From positions 1 through 64,000 of the forward strand of contig CAYTGM010000002.1 in assembly GCA_964437365.1 (NCBI GenBank): a stretch of DNA of 64,000 nucleotides, in the 5' to 3' direction. Below are positions 9,341-18,756 of this stretch, in pieces. The stretch is from CAYTGM01 sp964437365 (GTDB taxonomy: Bacteria > Sumerlaeota > Sumerlaeia > SLMS01). The number at the start of each line of letters is the position of its first letter. Positions within the stretch are counted from its first letter, which is position 1. The position numbers and the translations under genes were made by a program. The notes under the pieces were generated by a model, which was given only the letters and a program-made list of their open reading frames with translations, did not search any database and was not told the origin of the DNA.

Positions 9341-10570
9341 TTAAGATCCGATCGGAAGGGAAATGGTAAATCGAGTCCCTTCTCCTTCGGCTGTTTCAAA
9401 GAAGATCTTTCCTTCGTGCTCTTCAACAATCTTTTTGCAGACGGCGAGCCCAATACCAGTTCCTCGACGACCTTTTGTTGAGAAAAACAGTTTGAAGAGT
9501 TTCGCACGGGCTTCCTCGGGAATCCCCATTCCGCTATCGGCTATACGCAATATAATCGAATTCTTTTCACTATCCAGGTAGCTTTCAAAGTTCACTTCAC
9601 CCGGCTCATTTTCAGGAATGGCATCAAGGGCATTCGTTGCAATGTTCAGGATAACATCGTGGAGAGCGTCTTTGTCCAACAGCATCAGGGGAAGCGTGTC
9701 CTGAAGGTTCATGCTCACCTGTATATTTCTCTGCATGGCTGTTTCTTCGATTTCCTCAGCCACTTCAGAAATAATATCATTCAAGTCAGCTTCCTCTTTC
9801 TGAGAAACCTGTTTCCTTGAAAAGAGAAGCATGTTCTCAACCAGGGAACGAATTTTCTTATTACTTCTTTTCAGCATTCCCCAGCCTGATTCAATCTTCT
9901 CCATGTCATTGCGTTTGATCCCTGAATCGAGGAGAAATGCACCGCCCTGGATACTCGTAAGGATATTCTTGATGTAATGCGCAACTTCACTCAGGGAAAT
10001 AGCGATCGCAGCGAGACGCTCTGCTTCAACTTTTTCTGTATAGAGACGTTTCTTTTCCAGAACGATTGCAGCCTGTTTGGCGATGATTTCAGCAAATAGA
10101 ATCTCCCCGTGTGTCCACTCTCTTATATCAGCCCGGCGAACTGATTGAACTCCAATAACCTCATGCTGGATCCTAAGAGGGGTACATATGTAAGACACAA
10201 AGCGATGTTCTTCTTCTGTGTCGTCGAGTTTCTTATGGTCCGGGTGGTGACGAGCATCACTGACTACCAATGTCTTGTTCTGTTTTGCCGCGACACCGGG
10301 AATGCCCTGGCCAATATTGAAGCCACGCACTCCAAGCTCCGGTGACATATTCAACCCGTGACTTGCCTGAAGTACAAGAAACTCTGGATTGTCCTCATCT
10401 CTCAGGTAAATCGAACAAGTGTCTGTGCCCATGACCCTCGCAGCAATAGAGCAGAGGTTGCTGAGGATGTCTTCGATCTCCATCACAGAACCAACGTTAT
10501 GGCTGATTTCAAGAAGGGCTTCAGCAATACGTATATCTTGATCGAATGTTGATTCTGGCAAACTCATCAT
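9341..10570 (-). CDS. Cytoplasmic GAF-domain sensor histidine kinase
   Basis: The product is about 409 residues from the ATG at 10570, which I prefer to an ATG 39 bases upstream because GGGGAAAG lies at the right distance before it. A GAF domain fills about residues 15-175. A dimerisation segment with SEVAHYIKNIL follows (likely phosphorylated His near residue 200), then an ATPase domain with NIATNALDAIP, ADSGMGIP, FFSTKGRRGTGIGL. No transmembrane helix is seen, so it senses a cytoplasmic signal. No partner response regulator is adjacent. The ligand of the GAF domain cannot be inferred. Confidence 0.9.
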   Translation of the reverse strand: MMSLPESTFDQDIRIAEALLEISHNVGSVMEIEDILSNLCSIAARVMGTDTCSIYLRDEDNPEFLVLQASHGLNMSPELGVRGFNIGQGIPGVAAKQNKTLVVSDARHHPDHKKLDDTEEEHRFVSYICTPLRIQHEVIGVQSVRRADIREWTHGEILFAEIIAKQAAIVLEKKRLYTEKVEAERLAAIAISLSEVAHYIKNILTSIQGGAFLLDSGIKRNDMEKIESGWGMLKRSNKKIRSLVENMLLFSRKQVSQKEEADLNDIISEVAEEIEETAMQRNIQVSMNLQDTLPLMLLDKDALHDVILNIATNALDAIPENEPGEVNFESYLDSEKNSIILRIADSGMGIPEEARAKLFKLFFSTKGRRGTGIGLAVCKKIVEEHEGKIFFETAEGEGTRFTISLPIGS

Positions 10571-10631
10571 ATTCTTTCCCCGAAGAGACAGGTGAGGATT
10601 ATACCTCACCCATTCTCAAAATCAAGCCACA

Positions 10632-11873
10632 TTAGTTGATAAGATGAACAGCAAGTGCATCGCGAAGCTTTGGCTCAAACCAGGTCGATTTAGGAGGCAT
10701 GAGGCCACCTTCATCGGCAATGGTCATCAGATCCACAAGACTGGTTGGGTACATCGCAAAAGAGACAACAAACTTACCTTCGTCGACAACTTTCTTCAGT
10801 TCCTTTGTCCCTCTGATACCGCCAATAAATGCGATACGCTTGTCTGTACGCGGATCCTGAACTCCCAACAGCGGATTCAGAACTGTGTCCTGGAGAATCG
10901 ATATATCAAGACCTCCGACTGTGTCCTTGCCTTCCTTGACCGAATCCTTCCACACAAGCTTGTGCCACTTGCCATTCAGGTACATACAGCATTCACCAGC
11001 CTTCGAAGGGCTTGCCGTTTCCGTTTGCGATACCTCTGCCACTTCTTTGACCTTTGTCATGAACTCTTCTTCGCTTAAGCCGTTCAAATCTTTAACAGCT
11101 CGGTTGTAATCGAGTATTTTCACCTGGTCGTGTGGAAACGTAACAGTCAGGAAATAGTTATAAGGTTCTTCGCCTGTGTGGTTGGAATTTGCGCCCATGC
11201 GCTCTGCTCGAACCCTCGACGCAGCAGCACTCCGATGGTGACCATCGGCAACGTATAGCGCAGGAACCTTTTCTGCAAATGCTTGTTCTATCGCACTGAT
11301 CTTAGCTGGATCACGGACAAACCAGCCTGTATGCTGGATGCCGTCCTCCGCAGTGAAATCAATATCCGGATCATTCTTTGTTTCCGAGAGAAACAGCTCA
11401 TCTACTTCCGGGTTCGATCGGTAAGTAAGAAAAACCGAACCGGTCTGCGCCCCGAGAATATTGATATGGCGTGTGCGGTCGTCCTCTTTGTCCGGACGAG
11501 TCTTCTCATGCTTTTTCACGATTCCTTCGTCATACTCCTTACAGCTTGCACCGGCAACCAGACCAATCTGTTCATGGTCTCCCATGACTAGTTTATAGAC
11601 AAGGTAGCAGGGGGAGGCTTCCTGAACGAGATGTCCCTCTGAGATCATCTTTTTCAGATTATCAGCACCATGCTGGTAGACTTCATCACTGTAGGGGTCA
11701 ACGTTCTCGTCGAGTTCAATTTCAGGCCTGGTAACGCGAAGAAAGCTGAGGGGCTTATCTTTGGCCATTTCCCGGGCTTCCTCCGTGTTCATCACGTCGT
11801 AGGGGAGAGCACAAATCTCCTCTGCTTTAGACGCCTTGGGAGCCAGAATTCTGAAAGGTTTTAAAGTAGCCAC
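10632..11873 (-). CDS. DUF1015 family protein
   Basis: A 413-residue soluble protein that fits the DUF1015 (COG4198) family. Recognisable blocks are ALPYDVMNTEEAR near the start, FLRVTRPEIEL, YLVYKL, KKHEKTRPDKEDDRTRH, and the ADGHHRSAAASRVR segment near residue 210. The family is related to ParB/Srx-fold proteins, and some relatives are free serine kinases (SerK, SbnI). Whether this protein is a kinase is not shown by sequence. The start follows a plausible upstream region, and the gene stands apart from its neighbours. The IS element lies about 270 bases upstream of its start. Confidence 0.85.
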   Translation of the reverse strand: MATLKPFRILAPKASKAEEICALPYDVMNTEEAREMAKDKPLSFLRVTRPEIELDENVDPYSDEVYQHGADNLKKMISEGHLVQEASPCYLVYKLVMGDHEQIGLVAGASCKEYDEGIVKKHEKTRPDKEDDRTRHINILGAQTGSVFLTYRSNPEVDELFLSETKNDPDIDFTAEDGIQHTGWFVRDPAKISAIEQAFAEKVPALYVADGHHRSAAASRVRAERMGANSNHTGEEPYNYFLTVTFPHDQVKILDYNRAVKDLNGLSEEEFMTKVKEVAEVSQTETASPSKAGECCMYLNGKWHKLVWKDSVKEGKDTVGGLDISILQDTVLNPLLGVQDPRTDKRIAFIGGIRGTKELKKVVDEGKFVVSFAMYPTSLVDLMTIADEGGLMPPKSTWFEPKLRDALAVHLIN

Positions 11874-12055
11874 GATTAATATCTCCGTTGAGGTTCATTG
11901 GGGACCTTGAGCGTCCCTTGGCTGCGTGCAGGGGCATGTGTGCAAGAGGGCAGAGCCGGGGCAATGGAGATATTGATTTGAGCTCTCAACCTGGAGCTCT
12001 GTTATGAGCGCCATTTGGTGTCCTCACCGGGTGACCGACCCCTGTTCGACCTTTG

Positions 12056-12128
12056 CCCGACATCTGACGGACGACTCAAGTCGATGGTAAGACGTAGATA
12101 AGACGTCGGACAGACGTCCGTCATCGGG
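12056..12128. repeat. Long imperfect inverted repeat left of the IS element
   Basis: CCCGA (12056-12060) and TGACGGACG (12065-12073) pair exactly with CGTCCGTCA (12115-12123) and TCGGG (12124-12128), leaving only a four-base bulge. The last 16 bases, GACGTCCGTCATCGGG, recur exactly at 53351-53366. Neither arm has a T-run, so this is not an ordinary terminator. It may be part of a dispersed intergenic repeat. Confidence 0.6.
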
Positions 12129-12138
12129 TGTAAGTGCA

Positions 12139-12146
12139 GGTTGGAC
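12139..12146. repeat. Target site duplication, left copy (GGTTGGAC)
   Basis: Exact 8-bp copy of the sequence that follows the right end of the insertion sequence at 13481-13488. Confidence 0.9.
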
Positions 12147-13480
12147 GATACTGTAACTAATTGTCTGTAAATTGAAGTTGGCCATCGGCTAACACTTGTT
12201 GGTGCAAGCCTTAAACAAGAAGGAGTCAGCCGATGACTGGAAAACGTTTAGACGATTTACTGGGGAGTTTGGAAGGGGAAAGTCGCCTTGGAGATGAAGA
12301 TATTCTGAGATCTCTTGTTAAGATTATTATCAGTGAGCTGCTCGAAGAGGAGGTGCAGAGCCATCTTCAGGCTCAAACCTATGAGCGCACGGAAGGACGC
12401 CGTGGCTACCGTAACGGCAAGAAGGAACGCACACTGATGACACGTGTTGGAAAACTTGATCTTCTTATCCCTCAGGTCAGGGACTGCATGCCGTTTCGGA
12501 CCATCATCTTTGACCGCTATCAGCGAACAGAGACAGCTCTCATTAATACCTTCCAACGCATGTATCTTGAAGGTGTATCAACGCGCTCTGTAAAGACTGT
12601 GCTCGAGCAACTGGGTGGCTTTGAGGTCTCTGCACAAAGCGTCTCTCGGGCAACCAGAGCACTGGATCAGGAGATCGCAGCGTGGCGAAAACGCCCTCTC
12701 GGCAAGGCTTATCCCTTTATCTTCGTCGATGCCTGCTATGAGAAGGTACGCAGTGAGCGTGGAGTCGTCTCGCAGGCCTTCATGATCGTTGTTGGTGTCA
12801 ATGAGCTGGGTCGGCGCGAACCCATTGGCCTCTATACAGGAGAGACAGAGAGCGAAGAGACCTGGGGGGCGGTGTTTCGTGATCTCAAAGCAAGAGGGGT
12901 TCATGGCGTGAAAATGCTCATCTCAGACGCTCATAAGGGGATCATCAACAGCGCCAGTAAAGAGTTTCTTGGTGTTGCCTGGCAACGCTGTCGGGTTCAC
13001 TTCCTGAGAGAGCTGGGAAAGAAACTTCCAAGTAGTGAGCGCAAAGAACTCTACAGCGATGTGAAAGCAATCTATGCGACTCTCAGCTATGATATAGGGC
13101 TGCAGACGGCAGAGGAGATCGCGGATAAATGGGAGAAAAGAAGGCCCGCTGTGGCAAAGATGCTTCGCAATGGCACCGAACAGACGCTGACCTTCACCAC
13201 CTTCAAATACTGTGAGCATGATATGAGGCGACTGGGATCAACCAACCTCATTGAACGAGCTATTAAAGAGCTGAAGAAACGAACAAAAGTGATCCCTTCG
13301 TTTCCTAACGAGGGGTCAGTGATGCGCATCTATGGAGCCCTCCTGATGGATCTCGAAGAGCGATGGGAAAAAAGAGGCATCTACATCCACGTTTAGACGA
13401 ACGACCAAAGAGGTCACAGAAACCCTGAACCCTCGACCAAATGCACCAGCAAGAATTTACAGCAAACTCTTTACACTACC
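12147..13480 (+). mobile_element. IS256-family insertion sequence, complete, 1334 bp
   Basis: Imperfect terminal inverted repeats bound the element: 12147-12173 on the left and 13454-13480 on the right. About 20 of 28 aligned positions match, including GTAA and CTGTAAATT. Immediately outside both ends is the same 8-mer GGTTGGAC (12139-12146 and 13481-13488), a perfect target site duplication of the length expected for IS256. One full-length transposase gene fills the element. Exact ends, duplication and an intact gene point to a recent and possibly still active insertion. It landed between the DUF1015 gene and speA without breaking a recognisable gene. Confidence 0.93.
12233..13396 (+). CDS. 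IS256-family (Mutator type) DDE transposase
   Basis: The 387-residue transposase carries the three acidic catalytic positions of the family: Asp in FVDACYEKVR, Asp in LISDAHKGI, and Glu in ERAIKELKKRTKVIPSFPNEGS. An N-terminal GRRGYRNGKKERTL segment and a TRVGKLDLLIPQVRD stretch are also typical. Length is usual for the family. AAGAAGGAG lies shortly before the ATG. No frameshift or internal stop is present, so the protein should be functional. It moves the element by a cut-and-copy mechanism that leaves an 8-9 bp duplication, and exactly this is seen at the ends. Confidence 0.97.
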   Translation: MTGKRLDDLLGSLEGESRLGDEDILRSLVKIIISELLEEEVQSHLQAQTYERTEGRRGYRNGKKERTLMTRVGKLDLLIPQVRDCMPFRTIIFDRYQRTETALINTFQRMYLEGVSTRSVKTVLEQLGGFEVSAQSVSRATRALDQEIAAWRKRPLGKAYPFIFVDACYEKVRSERGVVSQAFMIVVGVNELGRREPIGLYTGETESEETWGAVFRDLKARGVHGVKMLISDAHKGIINSASKEFLGVAWQRCRVHFLRELGKKLPSSERKELYSDVKAIYATLSYDIGLQTAEEIADKWEKRRPAVAKMLRNGTEQTLTFTTFKYCEHDMRRLGSTNLIERAIKELKKRTKVIPSFPNEGSVMRIYGALLMDLEERWEKRGIYIHV

Positions 13481-13488
13481 GGTTGGAC
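13481..13488. repeat. Target site duplication, right copy (GGTTGGAC)
   Basis: Exact 8-bp copy of the sequence before the left end of the insertion sequence at 12139-12146. Confidence 0.9.
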
Positions 13489-13750
13489 GAATGAAGAGCC
13501 GAGCGCGAAATTAATGAATGGCTTCAGTGGCTCGGCAGCCCGTTAACAACAATTCCCTGAATTGCCCCGGATCTCTCCAGAGCCGTCTGCTGCGAGAAAG
13601 AACTTCCTCTCTTTTGAGGGGTTTCCATGCTCTTGAAAATTGATGTGTCTCGACGTTCACACAGGCAATTGAATGTGCATAGCCTTGAACTTCATCGAGT
13701 TTCAATCCCTCGCAGCGAAGTCCGTGAAAGACTTGGACTTGAGGAATAAG
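13489..13750. other. Intergenic region between the IS element and speA
   Basis: About 260 bases. A 64-codon minus-strand frame (13511-13705) has no recognisable motif and no good ribosome binding site. It runs on upstream without a start, so I do not call it a gene. No terminator with a T-run was found after speA. Confidence 0.4.
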
Positions 13751-15751
13751 CTATTTCACCGGTGAATCAAATCTCTCACCATTAACGGCCGGCATCACTG
13801 CGCTGGAGAGAAGGCTTGGATTATGAGGATCTTCCAGATATGTGTACCCGTTCATTCCATCAATGTAGAAGCGGGTGAGCTGAGCACTTTCCTCAAGGCT
13901 GATGCGACGCTCCTTGACGGCTTTTTCAACGACACCGCGGAAGCTTTCAATAAGTCGGCGAGGCTCGAATTGGACATACTCGAGAACCTCTGAGACCGTG
14001 TCACCTTCGACGAGGTACTTGAGCTTCAGTTCGCCCTCTTCATCGACGCTGACGTGAACGGCATTTGTATCACCAAGCAGGTTGTGGAGGTCGCCAAGGA
14101 TCTCCTGGTAGGCTCCGAGAAGGAAAATGCCCAGGTAGTAGGCCTGGTCATTGTCGTCGTGAATCTCGAGAACCTTCTTCACGTCGTGGCGATCAACGAA
14201 ACGGTCGATCTTTCCGTCGGAGTCACAGGTAATATCGACCAGGAGGCCGCGAGACTCTGGTTCTTCATCGAGTCGATGTATAGGCATGATGGGGAAGAGC
14301 TGACCGATTGCCCAGCTGTCGGGGAGGCTCTGGAAGAGGGAAAAGTTGCAGAATAGTGTTTCTGCCATGAGTTCATCGAGCCCTGATAGATCATCGGGTA
14401 CTTCGGGAAGATCTGAAACAGTTTCTTTTACCTTCTCACAGACAGCCCAGAAGAGGCTCTCCGCAAGTGCACGTTCCTGAAGCGTCAAATATCCGAGGTT
14501 GAAAAGGTTAATTGCCTCTTCACGCGCCTGAACGGCGTCGTGGTAATTCTCGATATACGTTTTCTTGTTATATTCGTTGTAATTGTCGTAAAGGCTTCGC
14601 AATGGAGCAGGTGAATCTTCATCTGGTTCGGTAAGCTCTGATACGCAGGCTTCCCTGTAACTGGTTCTTCCAAGGACATTGACCAGAAGAACACTGTGAT
14701 AAGAGATGATCGCTCTTCCTGATTCAGAAAGGATGTTCGGATGCTCAATTTCCGCTTCGTCGCATACTTCCTTGATACGGTATATCACATCGTTTGCATA
14801 CTCTTCCAGCGTATAGTTCACTGAAGATGAATAGTTTGTTTGCGACCCATCGTAATCTACGCCGAGTCCACCACCGACATCGAGAAACTTCATGTTGGCA
14901 CCGGCTTTCTTCAACTCGGTGTAGATTCGAGCTGCTTCACTGATTGCCGCTTTTATGCGGCGGATGTTCGACACCTGACTTCCCATATGGAAGTGAAGAA
15001 GCTGGAGGCATTCTTCCATGTTTCTTTCTTTCAGGTAGTCGAGAGCACGGAGAGCTGCTGGGATTGTCAGTCCGAACTTTGATTTAATACCAGCACTTCC
15101 CTCCCAGCGGCCAACGCCTCGACTGGCAAGCTTGACGCGCATGCCAATGCGTGGTTTTACCTGATGCTTCTGTGAGAGTCGTGTAATGAGTTCGAGTTCG
15201 GTAAAGTTCTCGACGATCGGAATGATATTCATTCCGATCTTGCTTGCCAGCACGACCGTTTCAATAAACTCCTCGTCTTTGAAACCGTTGCATACGATGG
15301 GCATAGAGGAGTCTTCCACAAGTGCGAGCACGGCTAGAAGCTCTGGTTTAGAGCCTGCTTCAATGCCAAAGCCCAGACCGGCAGCATATTCGAGGTATTC
15401 ATAAACGACATGTGCCTGCTGGTTAACCTTAATCGGGTATATACAGCTGTATTCACCCTGATACTCTTCATTCTTGATGGCCTGGTCAAAAGCCTTTCGA
15501 ATGTCTTCGAGACGAGTTTTCAGGATTTCAGGAAAGCGGGCAAGAACCGGTGTGTTGATTCCACGTCTGCGGAGCTGTTCAACAAGCTCTAATAGATCAA
15601 CGGCCTTATTTGGGTCACGATCGGGGTGAACCTGCAGGTGACCTGAGTCGTCTACGGCGAAGTAATCTTTTCCCCACAGGTTGACTCCGTACAAATCAGT
15701 AGAATCCTGAACTGTCCATTTCTCTATCTTAGGGCTACCATTACCTGCCAT
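13751..15751 (-). CDS. speA: Biosynthetic arginine decarboxylase
   Basis: SpeA decarboxylates arginine to agmatine, the first step of the agmatine route to putrescine, using pyridoxal phosphate. The 666 residues match the enzyme from end to end: LYGVNLWGKDYFAVDDSGHL at the start, CIYPIKVNQQ with the PLP lysine near residue 105, GIEAGSKPELLAVLAL, LHFHMGSQ, and DVGGGLGVDYDGS, where phosphate is bound. Length is close to the E. coli enzyme (658). It lies 14 bases after a methyltransferase gene on the same strand, so the two probably form an operon. No agmatinase or agmatine deiminase gene is in the window. Confidence 0.96.
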   Translation of the reverse strand: MAGNGSPKIEKWTVQDSTDLYGVNLWGKDYFAVDDSGHLQVHPDRDPNKAVDLLELVEQLRRRGINTPVLARFPEILKTRLEDIRKAFDQAIKNEEYQGEYSCIYPIKVNQQAHVVYEYLEYAAGLGFGIEAGSKPELLAVLALVEDSSMPIVCNGFKDEEFIETVVLASKIGMNIIPIVENFTELELITRLSQKHQVKPRIGMRVKLASRGVGRWEGSAGIKSKFGLTIPAALRALDYLKERNMEECLQLLHFHMGSQVSNIRRIKAAISEAARIYTELKKAGANMKFLDVGGGLGVDYDGSQTNYSSSVNYTLEEYANDVIYRIKEVCDEAEIEHPNILSESGRAIISYHSVLLVNVLGRTSYREACVSELTEPDEDSPAPLRSLYDNYNEYNKKTYIENYHDAVQAREEAINLFNLGYLTLQERALAESLFWAVCEKVKETVSDLPEVPDDLSGLDELMAETLFCNFSLFQSLPDSWAIGQLFPIMPIHRLDEEPESRGLLVDITCDSDGKIDRFVDRHDVKKVLEIHDDNDQAYYLGIFLLGAYQEILGDLHNLLGDTNAVHVSVDEEGELKLKYLVEGDTVSEVLEYVQFEPRRLIESFRGVVEKAVKERRISLEESAQLTRFYIDGMNGYTYLEDPHNPSLLSSAVMPAVNGERFDSPVK

Positions 15752-15765
15752 ATAAGTTCTCCTGG

Positions 15766-16551
15766 TTACTTACGTGCCACGACAAGCATGTTCGTGGCAT
15801 CTTTCCAAATAGTGTCGTCGAGGTCAAACCCCTCATCGTCCTGCAAAATATTATCGATCTCTTCAAGGGGGAAGAGTCGGATAGAATCTTGAAACCCAGC
15901 TTTATTCAAAAGGCGTTTGATTTCTTTTGGTGTATACATACGCAAGTGAAGTTCCCATTCCTCTACCTCGTCCTCAATCGTCCACTTGCCTTTCGAGACG
16001 AGTCGTTTTGCAGAAGAGTCAAATTTCCAGCTTTCGTATATCTCAACATTCTCCCCTTCTTTCGTCACGACGGGAACTTCTTTCACCACGTCTTTCATGA
16101 CCGACCGGACAGGCAGGTCCATCACGAAGAGTGCATTGTCCTCAAGGACGCGATAAACTTCAGACAGTACCCGTTTATTTTCATCGTCACTGAAGTAGCC
16201 GAACGAGTTGAAAAGAGCATAGACACCGCCAAGGCTGTTGTCCCGGAGAGGAATGAACCTCATATCCCCTCTGAGGAGAGAAAGATGGTCTGTTGATTCA
16301 CAAGCGTTCAGTAAATCTCTCGAATAATCGAGTCCAATGGTCGGCACTTCAGATCGAGCGAGCGCCGTAGCATGCCTTCCATAGGCACACCCAAGGTCAA
16401 GGACCGGCTTCTCAACTGTAAGAAAGAATTCTTTTAAGAGGTGAACTTCCTGATCAGTCATCAGCTCCTGATTCAATAAACCACGATAAAGCTTTCCATA
16501 GCTTCGACCGAAGTATTGCTTCCACCAGGCTGATTGATTTTTTAATTCCAA
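15766..16551 (-). CDS. Class I SAM-dependent methyltransferase
   Basis: A 261-residue soluble protein with the methyltransferase fold. Motif I reads VLDLGCAYGRHATALA near residue 53, followed by TIGLDYSRDLL, LRGDMRFIPL, and a GVYALFNSFGYF segment typical of small-molecule or lipid methyltransferases. The substrate cannot be inferred. The gene precedes speA by 14 bases on the same strand, which hints at a link with polyamine or arginine metabolism, but co-transcription alone does not show this. Confidence 0.85.
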   Translation of the reverse strand: MELKNQSAWWKQYFGRSYGKLYRGLLNQELMTDQEVHLLKEFFLTVEKPVLDLGCAYGRHATALARSEVPTIGLDYSRDLLNACESTDHLSLLRGDMRFIPLRDNSLGGVYALFNSFGYFSDDENKRVLSEVYRVLEDNALFVMDLPVRSVMKDVVKEVPVVTKEGENVEIYESWKFDSSAKRLVSKGKWTIEDEVEEWELHLRMYTPKEIKRLLNKAGFQDSIRLFPLEEIDNILQDDEGFDLDDTIWKDATNMLVVARK

Positions 16552-16599
16552 TTAATTCGGCTCCCATTGACCGGACGCGAGATAGGTATTTCTGCGGCC

Positions 16600-16622
16600 G
16601 GCTGTCAACTGCTTTGCCAGCC
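16600..16622. repeat. Small intergenic hairpin
   Basis: GGCTG and CAA pair with TTG and CAGCC around a five-base loop, with one mismatch. It sits between the FHA-sigma54 activator stop and the methyltransferase start. There is no T-run on either side, so a terminator role is doubtful. Confidence 0.3.
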
Positions 16623-16691
16623 GTCCGAACGTGTCATGTCATGTTCATATCAACTGAGATTGGTGGATGCCCCGGAAAGGGCTTACACTTG

Positions 16692-18533
16692 TCAGTCGAT
16701 TTTCGTAAGTTTGTTCTTCATGATGTCCGATAGAACATCCTCCAGTCCATATTGTTTGATCTTCTTGTCAAGAGTTGGCCTGGAAATTCCAAGCCGTTGA
16801 GCAGCGTTGCTCTTGTGTCCTTCACATTCTTTGAGAGTTCGAGTTATCTCTTCCCTCTCCAGCATTTCGGTCAGAACTTGAAGTCTGGGCAATTTAATCG
16901 TTGTACCTGTCTGGTCTTTATCCCCGATCCCCTGGGGAACCTGCTCATTATCAAGAACCCCGGTATTGTTCAGGAGGATCATTCTCTGAAGCGTATTCTT
17001 CAATTCTCGAACATTGCCCGGCCACGTGTGCGATAAGAGTCGACGGAAAGCTTTGGGAGTCAGGTGGATGTCTTCAGGGGAGTTGGGTATCTGGTGTCTG
17101 ATATCCTCTATGAGATAAGGGACAAGTTCGGGAATGTCTTCGATGTGGTTTCTCAATGGTGGCATTGATATGGAAAGAATGTTAATGCGGTGGTATAGAT
17201 CCTCGCGAAACTGTCCATCACTTACCATCTTTTGCAGATCACGATTTGTGGCACACAAGAACCTGACATCGACAGAAATCGGCACTGTTCCTCCAACTCG
17301 ATAAAAGGTGCTTCCCTCTAGCAGTCGGAGGAGTTTGGCCTGGAGGTCGAGAGGCAGCTCTCCAATTTCATCGAGAAAGATTGTCCCGCCGCTCGCATTT
17401 TCCAGCTTTCCCATCCGGAGGTCCTGGGCTCCGCTGAAAGCCCCTTTTTCATAGCCGAATAACTCAGCTTCGATCAGTTCGGGAATCATACAGGCACAGT
17501 TAATTTCTATGTAGGGTTGATCTCGGCGGTCAGAGAGCTTGACCAAGGCCTGTGCACAGAGTTCTTTCCCCGTTCCCGATTCTCCACGAATGAGCACCGT
17601 CGTATTCGTGGTCGCGTATTTCCTGATGAGGCTCCGTATATCTTCTATTTCCTGGCTCGATCCTATGATTCCAAGCCGGTCGTCGAATGTGACGCTCTGA
17701 TTTTCCAGAAGAAGCTTATCAAGAGGAAAGGTAATGAGTGATTCGCCAAGTGCTTCCCCAAATTCCACGTCTGAGTGATGGAAAGGGCGACTTTGATGTC
17801 TATAAAGAATCAAAGCGATTATCCTGTTCTCACGGAGTCGGACTGGGACTACAAGGTAGTAGCCTTTGAACCCATCATCTAATTCGATGACCTTACTTCG
17901 GGTGAGCTGGTTCGCGGCAGATTTCTGAAACTCCTCGTAGGCAGAGGCAAAATTCTCACACAACCCCGATGAGACTTTCAGAGGTGGTGTGGAATCCTCA
18001 ATTAAGAATCCCGCGCCATCTGCTTTGATGGACTGACGAATGGCTTCGATGATTTTTTCCCAGGGGGAAGGTCCACCTAACGCAGCATTGAGCTCGGCCA
18101 TGATTTTCGTGGTGAGTCGGAGAGACCTGCGGCTGATCGTGATCTGTTCCGAAATACTAGGAGTTTCATTGCTGATATCCGCCGCGTGGGTATCAGAGTC
18201 AGCCTGATTAATTGGAGGCGAACCGGAAACCTCACTCCGAATCAAAGCAATTAATGTGTTTCCAACGCGTATCTGATCGCTGGTGGCCAATTCGTACGGA
18301 CCCCTGATTTCATGGCCATTTACAAACGTACCATTCTTGCTCCCGAGGTCTTTAAGGATCGGCCGATGATCATTATTCAGTTCGATGATTGCGTGGTGAC
18401 GAGAAGCTCTTTCATCATGAACCGGTATGCGCGAACTAGGATCTCTCCCGATGAGCAGGGGACCGTCCAAGGTATATACCTGACCTTGATAAGGGCCAGA
18501 CATGATGATAATGCTGTATGAGTGATGTTGCAT
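16692..18533 (-). CDS. FHA-GAF-AAA+ sigma54-dependent transcription activator
   Basis: The 613-residue protein has an N-terminal FHA domain (about residues 8-100, with LIGRD, RASRHHAII, DLGSKNGTFVNG), a GAF-like domain (about 140-280), a sigma54-interaction AAA+ module (about 290-520) and a Fis-type helix-turn-helix (about 565-605, SNAAQRLGISRPTLDKKI). In the AAA+ module Walker A is GESGTGKE, the sigma54-contacting loop is GAFSGA instead of GAFTGA, and GGTIFLDEIGELP is Walker B. FHA domains bind phosphothreonine, so activity may be set by a Ser/Thr kinase encoded elsewhere. The gene stands alone. I found no clear -24/-12 promoter nearby, so targets are unknown. Confidence 0.93.
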   Translation of the reverse strand: MQHHSYSIIIMSGPYQGQVYTLDGPLLIGRDPSSRIPVHDERASRHHAIIELNNDHRPILKDLGSKNGTFVNGHEIRGPYELATSDQIRVGNTLIALIRSEVSGSPPINQADSDTHAADISNETPSISEQITISRRSLRLTTKIMAELNAALGGPSPWEKIIEAIRQSIKADGAGFLIEDSTPPLKVSSGLCENFASAYEEFQKSAANQLTRSKVIELDDGFKGYYLVVPVRLRENRIIALILYRHQSRPFHHSDVEFGEALGESLITFPLDKLLLENQSVTFDDRLGIIGSSQEIEDIRSLIRKYATTNTTVLIRGESGTGKELCAQALVKLSDRRDQPYIEINCACMIPELIEAELFGYEKGAFSGAQDLRMGKLENASGGTIFLDEIGELPLDLQAKLLRLLEGSTFYRVGGTVPISVDVRFLCATNRDLQKMVSDGQFREDLYHRINILSISMPPLRNHIEDIPELVPYLIEDIRHQIPNSPEDIHLTPKAFRRLLSHTWPGNVRELKNTLQRMILLNNTGVLDNEQVPQGIGDKDQTGTTIKLPRLQVLTEMLEREEITRTLKECEGHKSNAAQRLGISRPTLDKKIKQYGLEDVLSDIMKNKLTKID

Positions 18534-18741
18534 TGTGAGGTGGGGTAACTATCTCTTTCAAACTGTCTGGGTAATATTTTTCATACAAATCTGCCACAGT
18601 GTGTTAAAAACGTTTACAAGTATGAAATCCCAGTTGTCACGGCAATTTTCTATAAATTACTGTTCCTACTGTATTTAGTGTCTTTTTTCACAACTTAGCT
18701 ATATCTGGCCTAATCAATGCTTTTATTAACCACTAGGAGTA

Positions 18742-18756
18742 GAGTATACTCCGTTT
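18742..18756 (+). promoter_or_regulatory. Candidate promoter for the small RNA
   Basis: TATACT (18745-18750) sits inside the perfect palindrome GAGTATACTC (18742-18751), a few bases before the structured region. The T-rich TTTTAT 18 bases upstream is only a weak -35 match. The palindrome could also be an operator. Confidence 0.4.

Noticed and set aside
13511..13705. 64-codon minus-strand frame between the IS element and speA
   Set aside because: The frame has no convincing start signal and no known similarity. It may be chance or a remnant.
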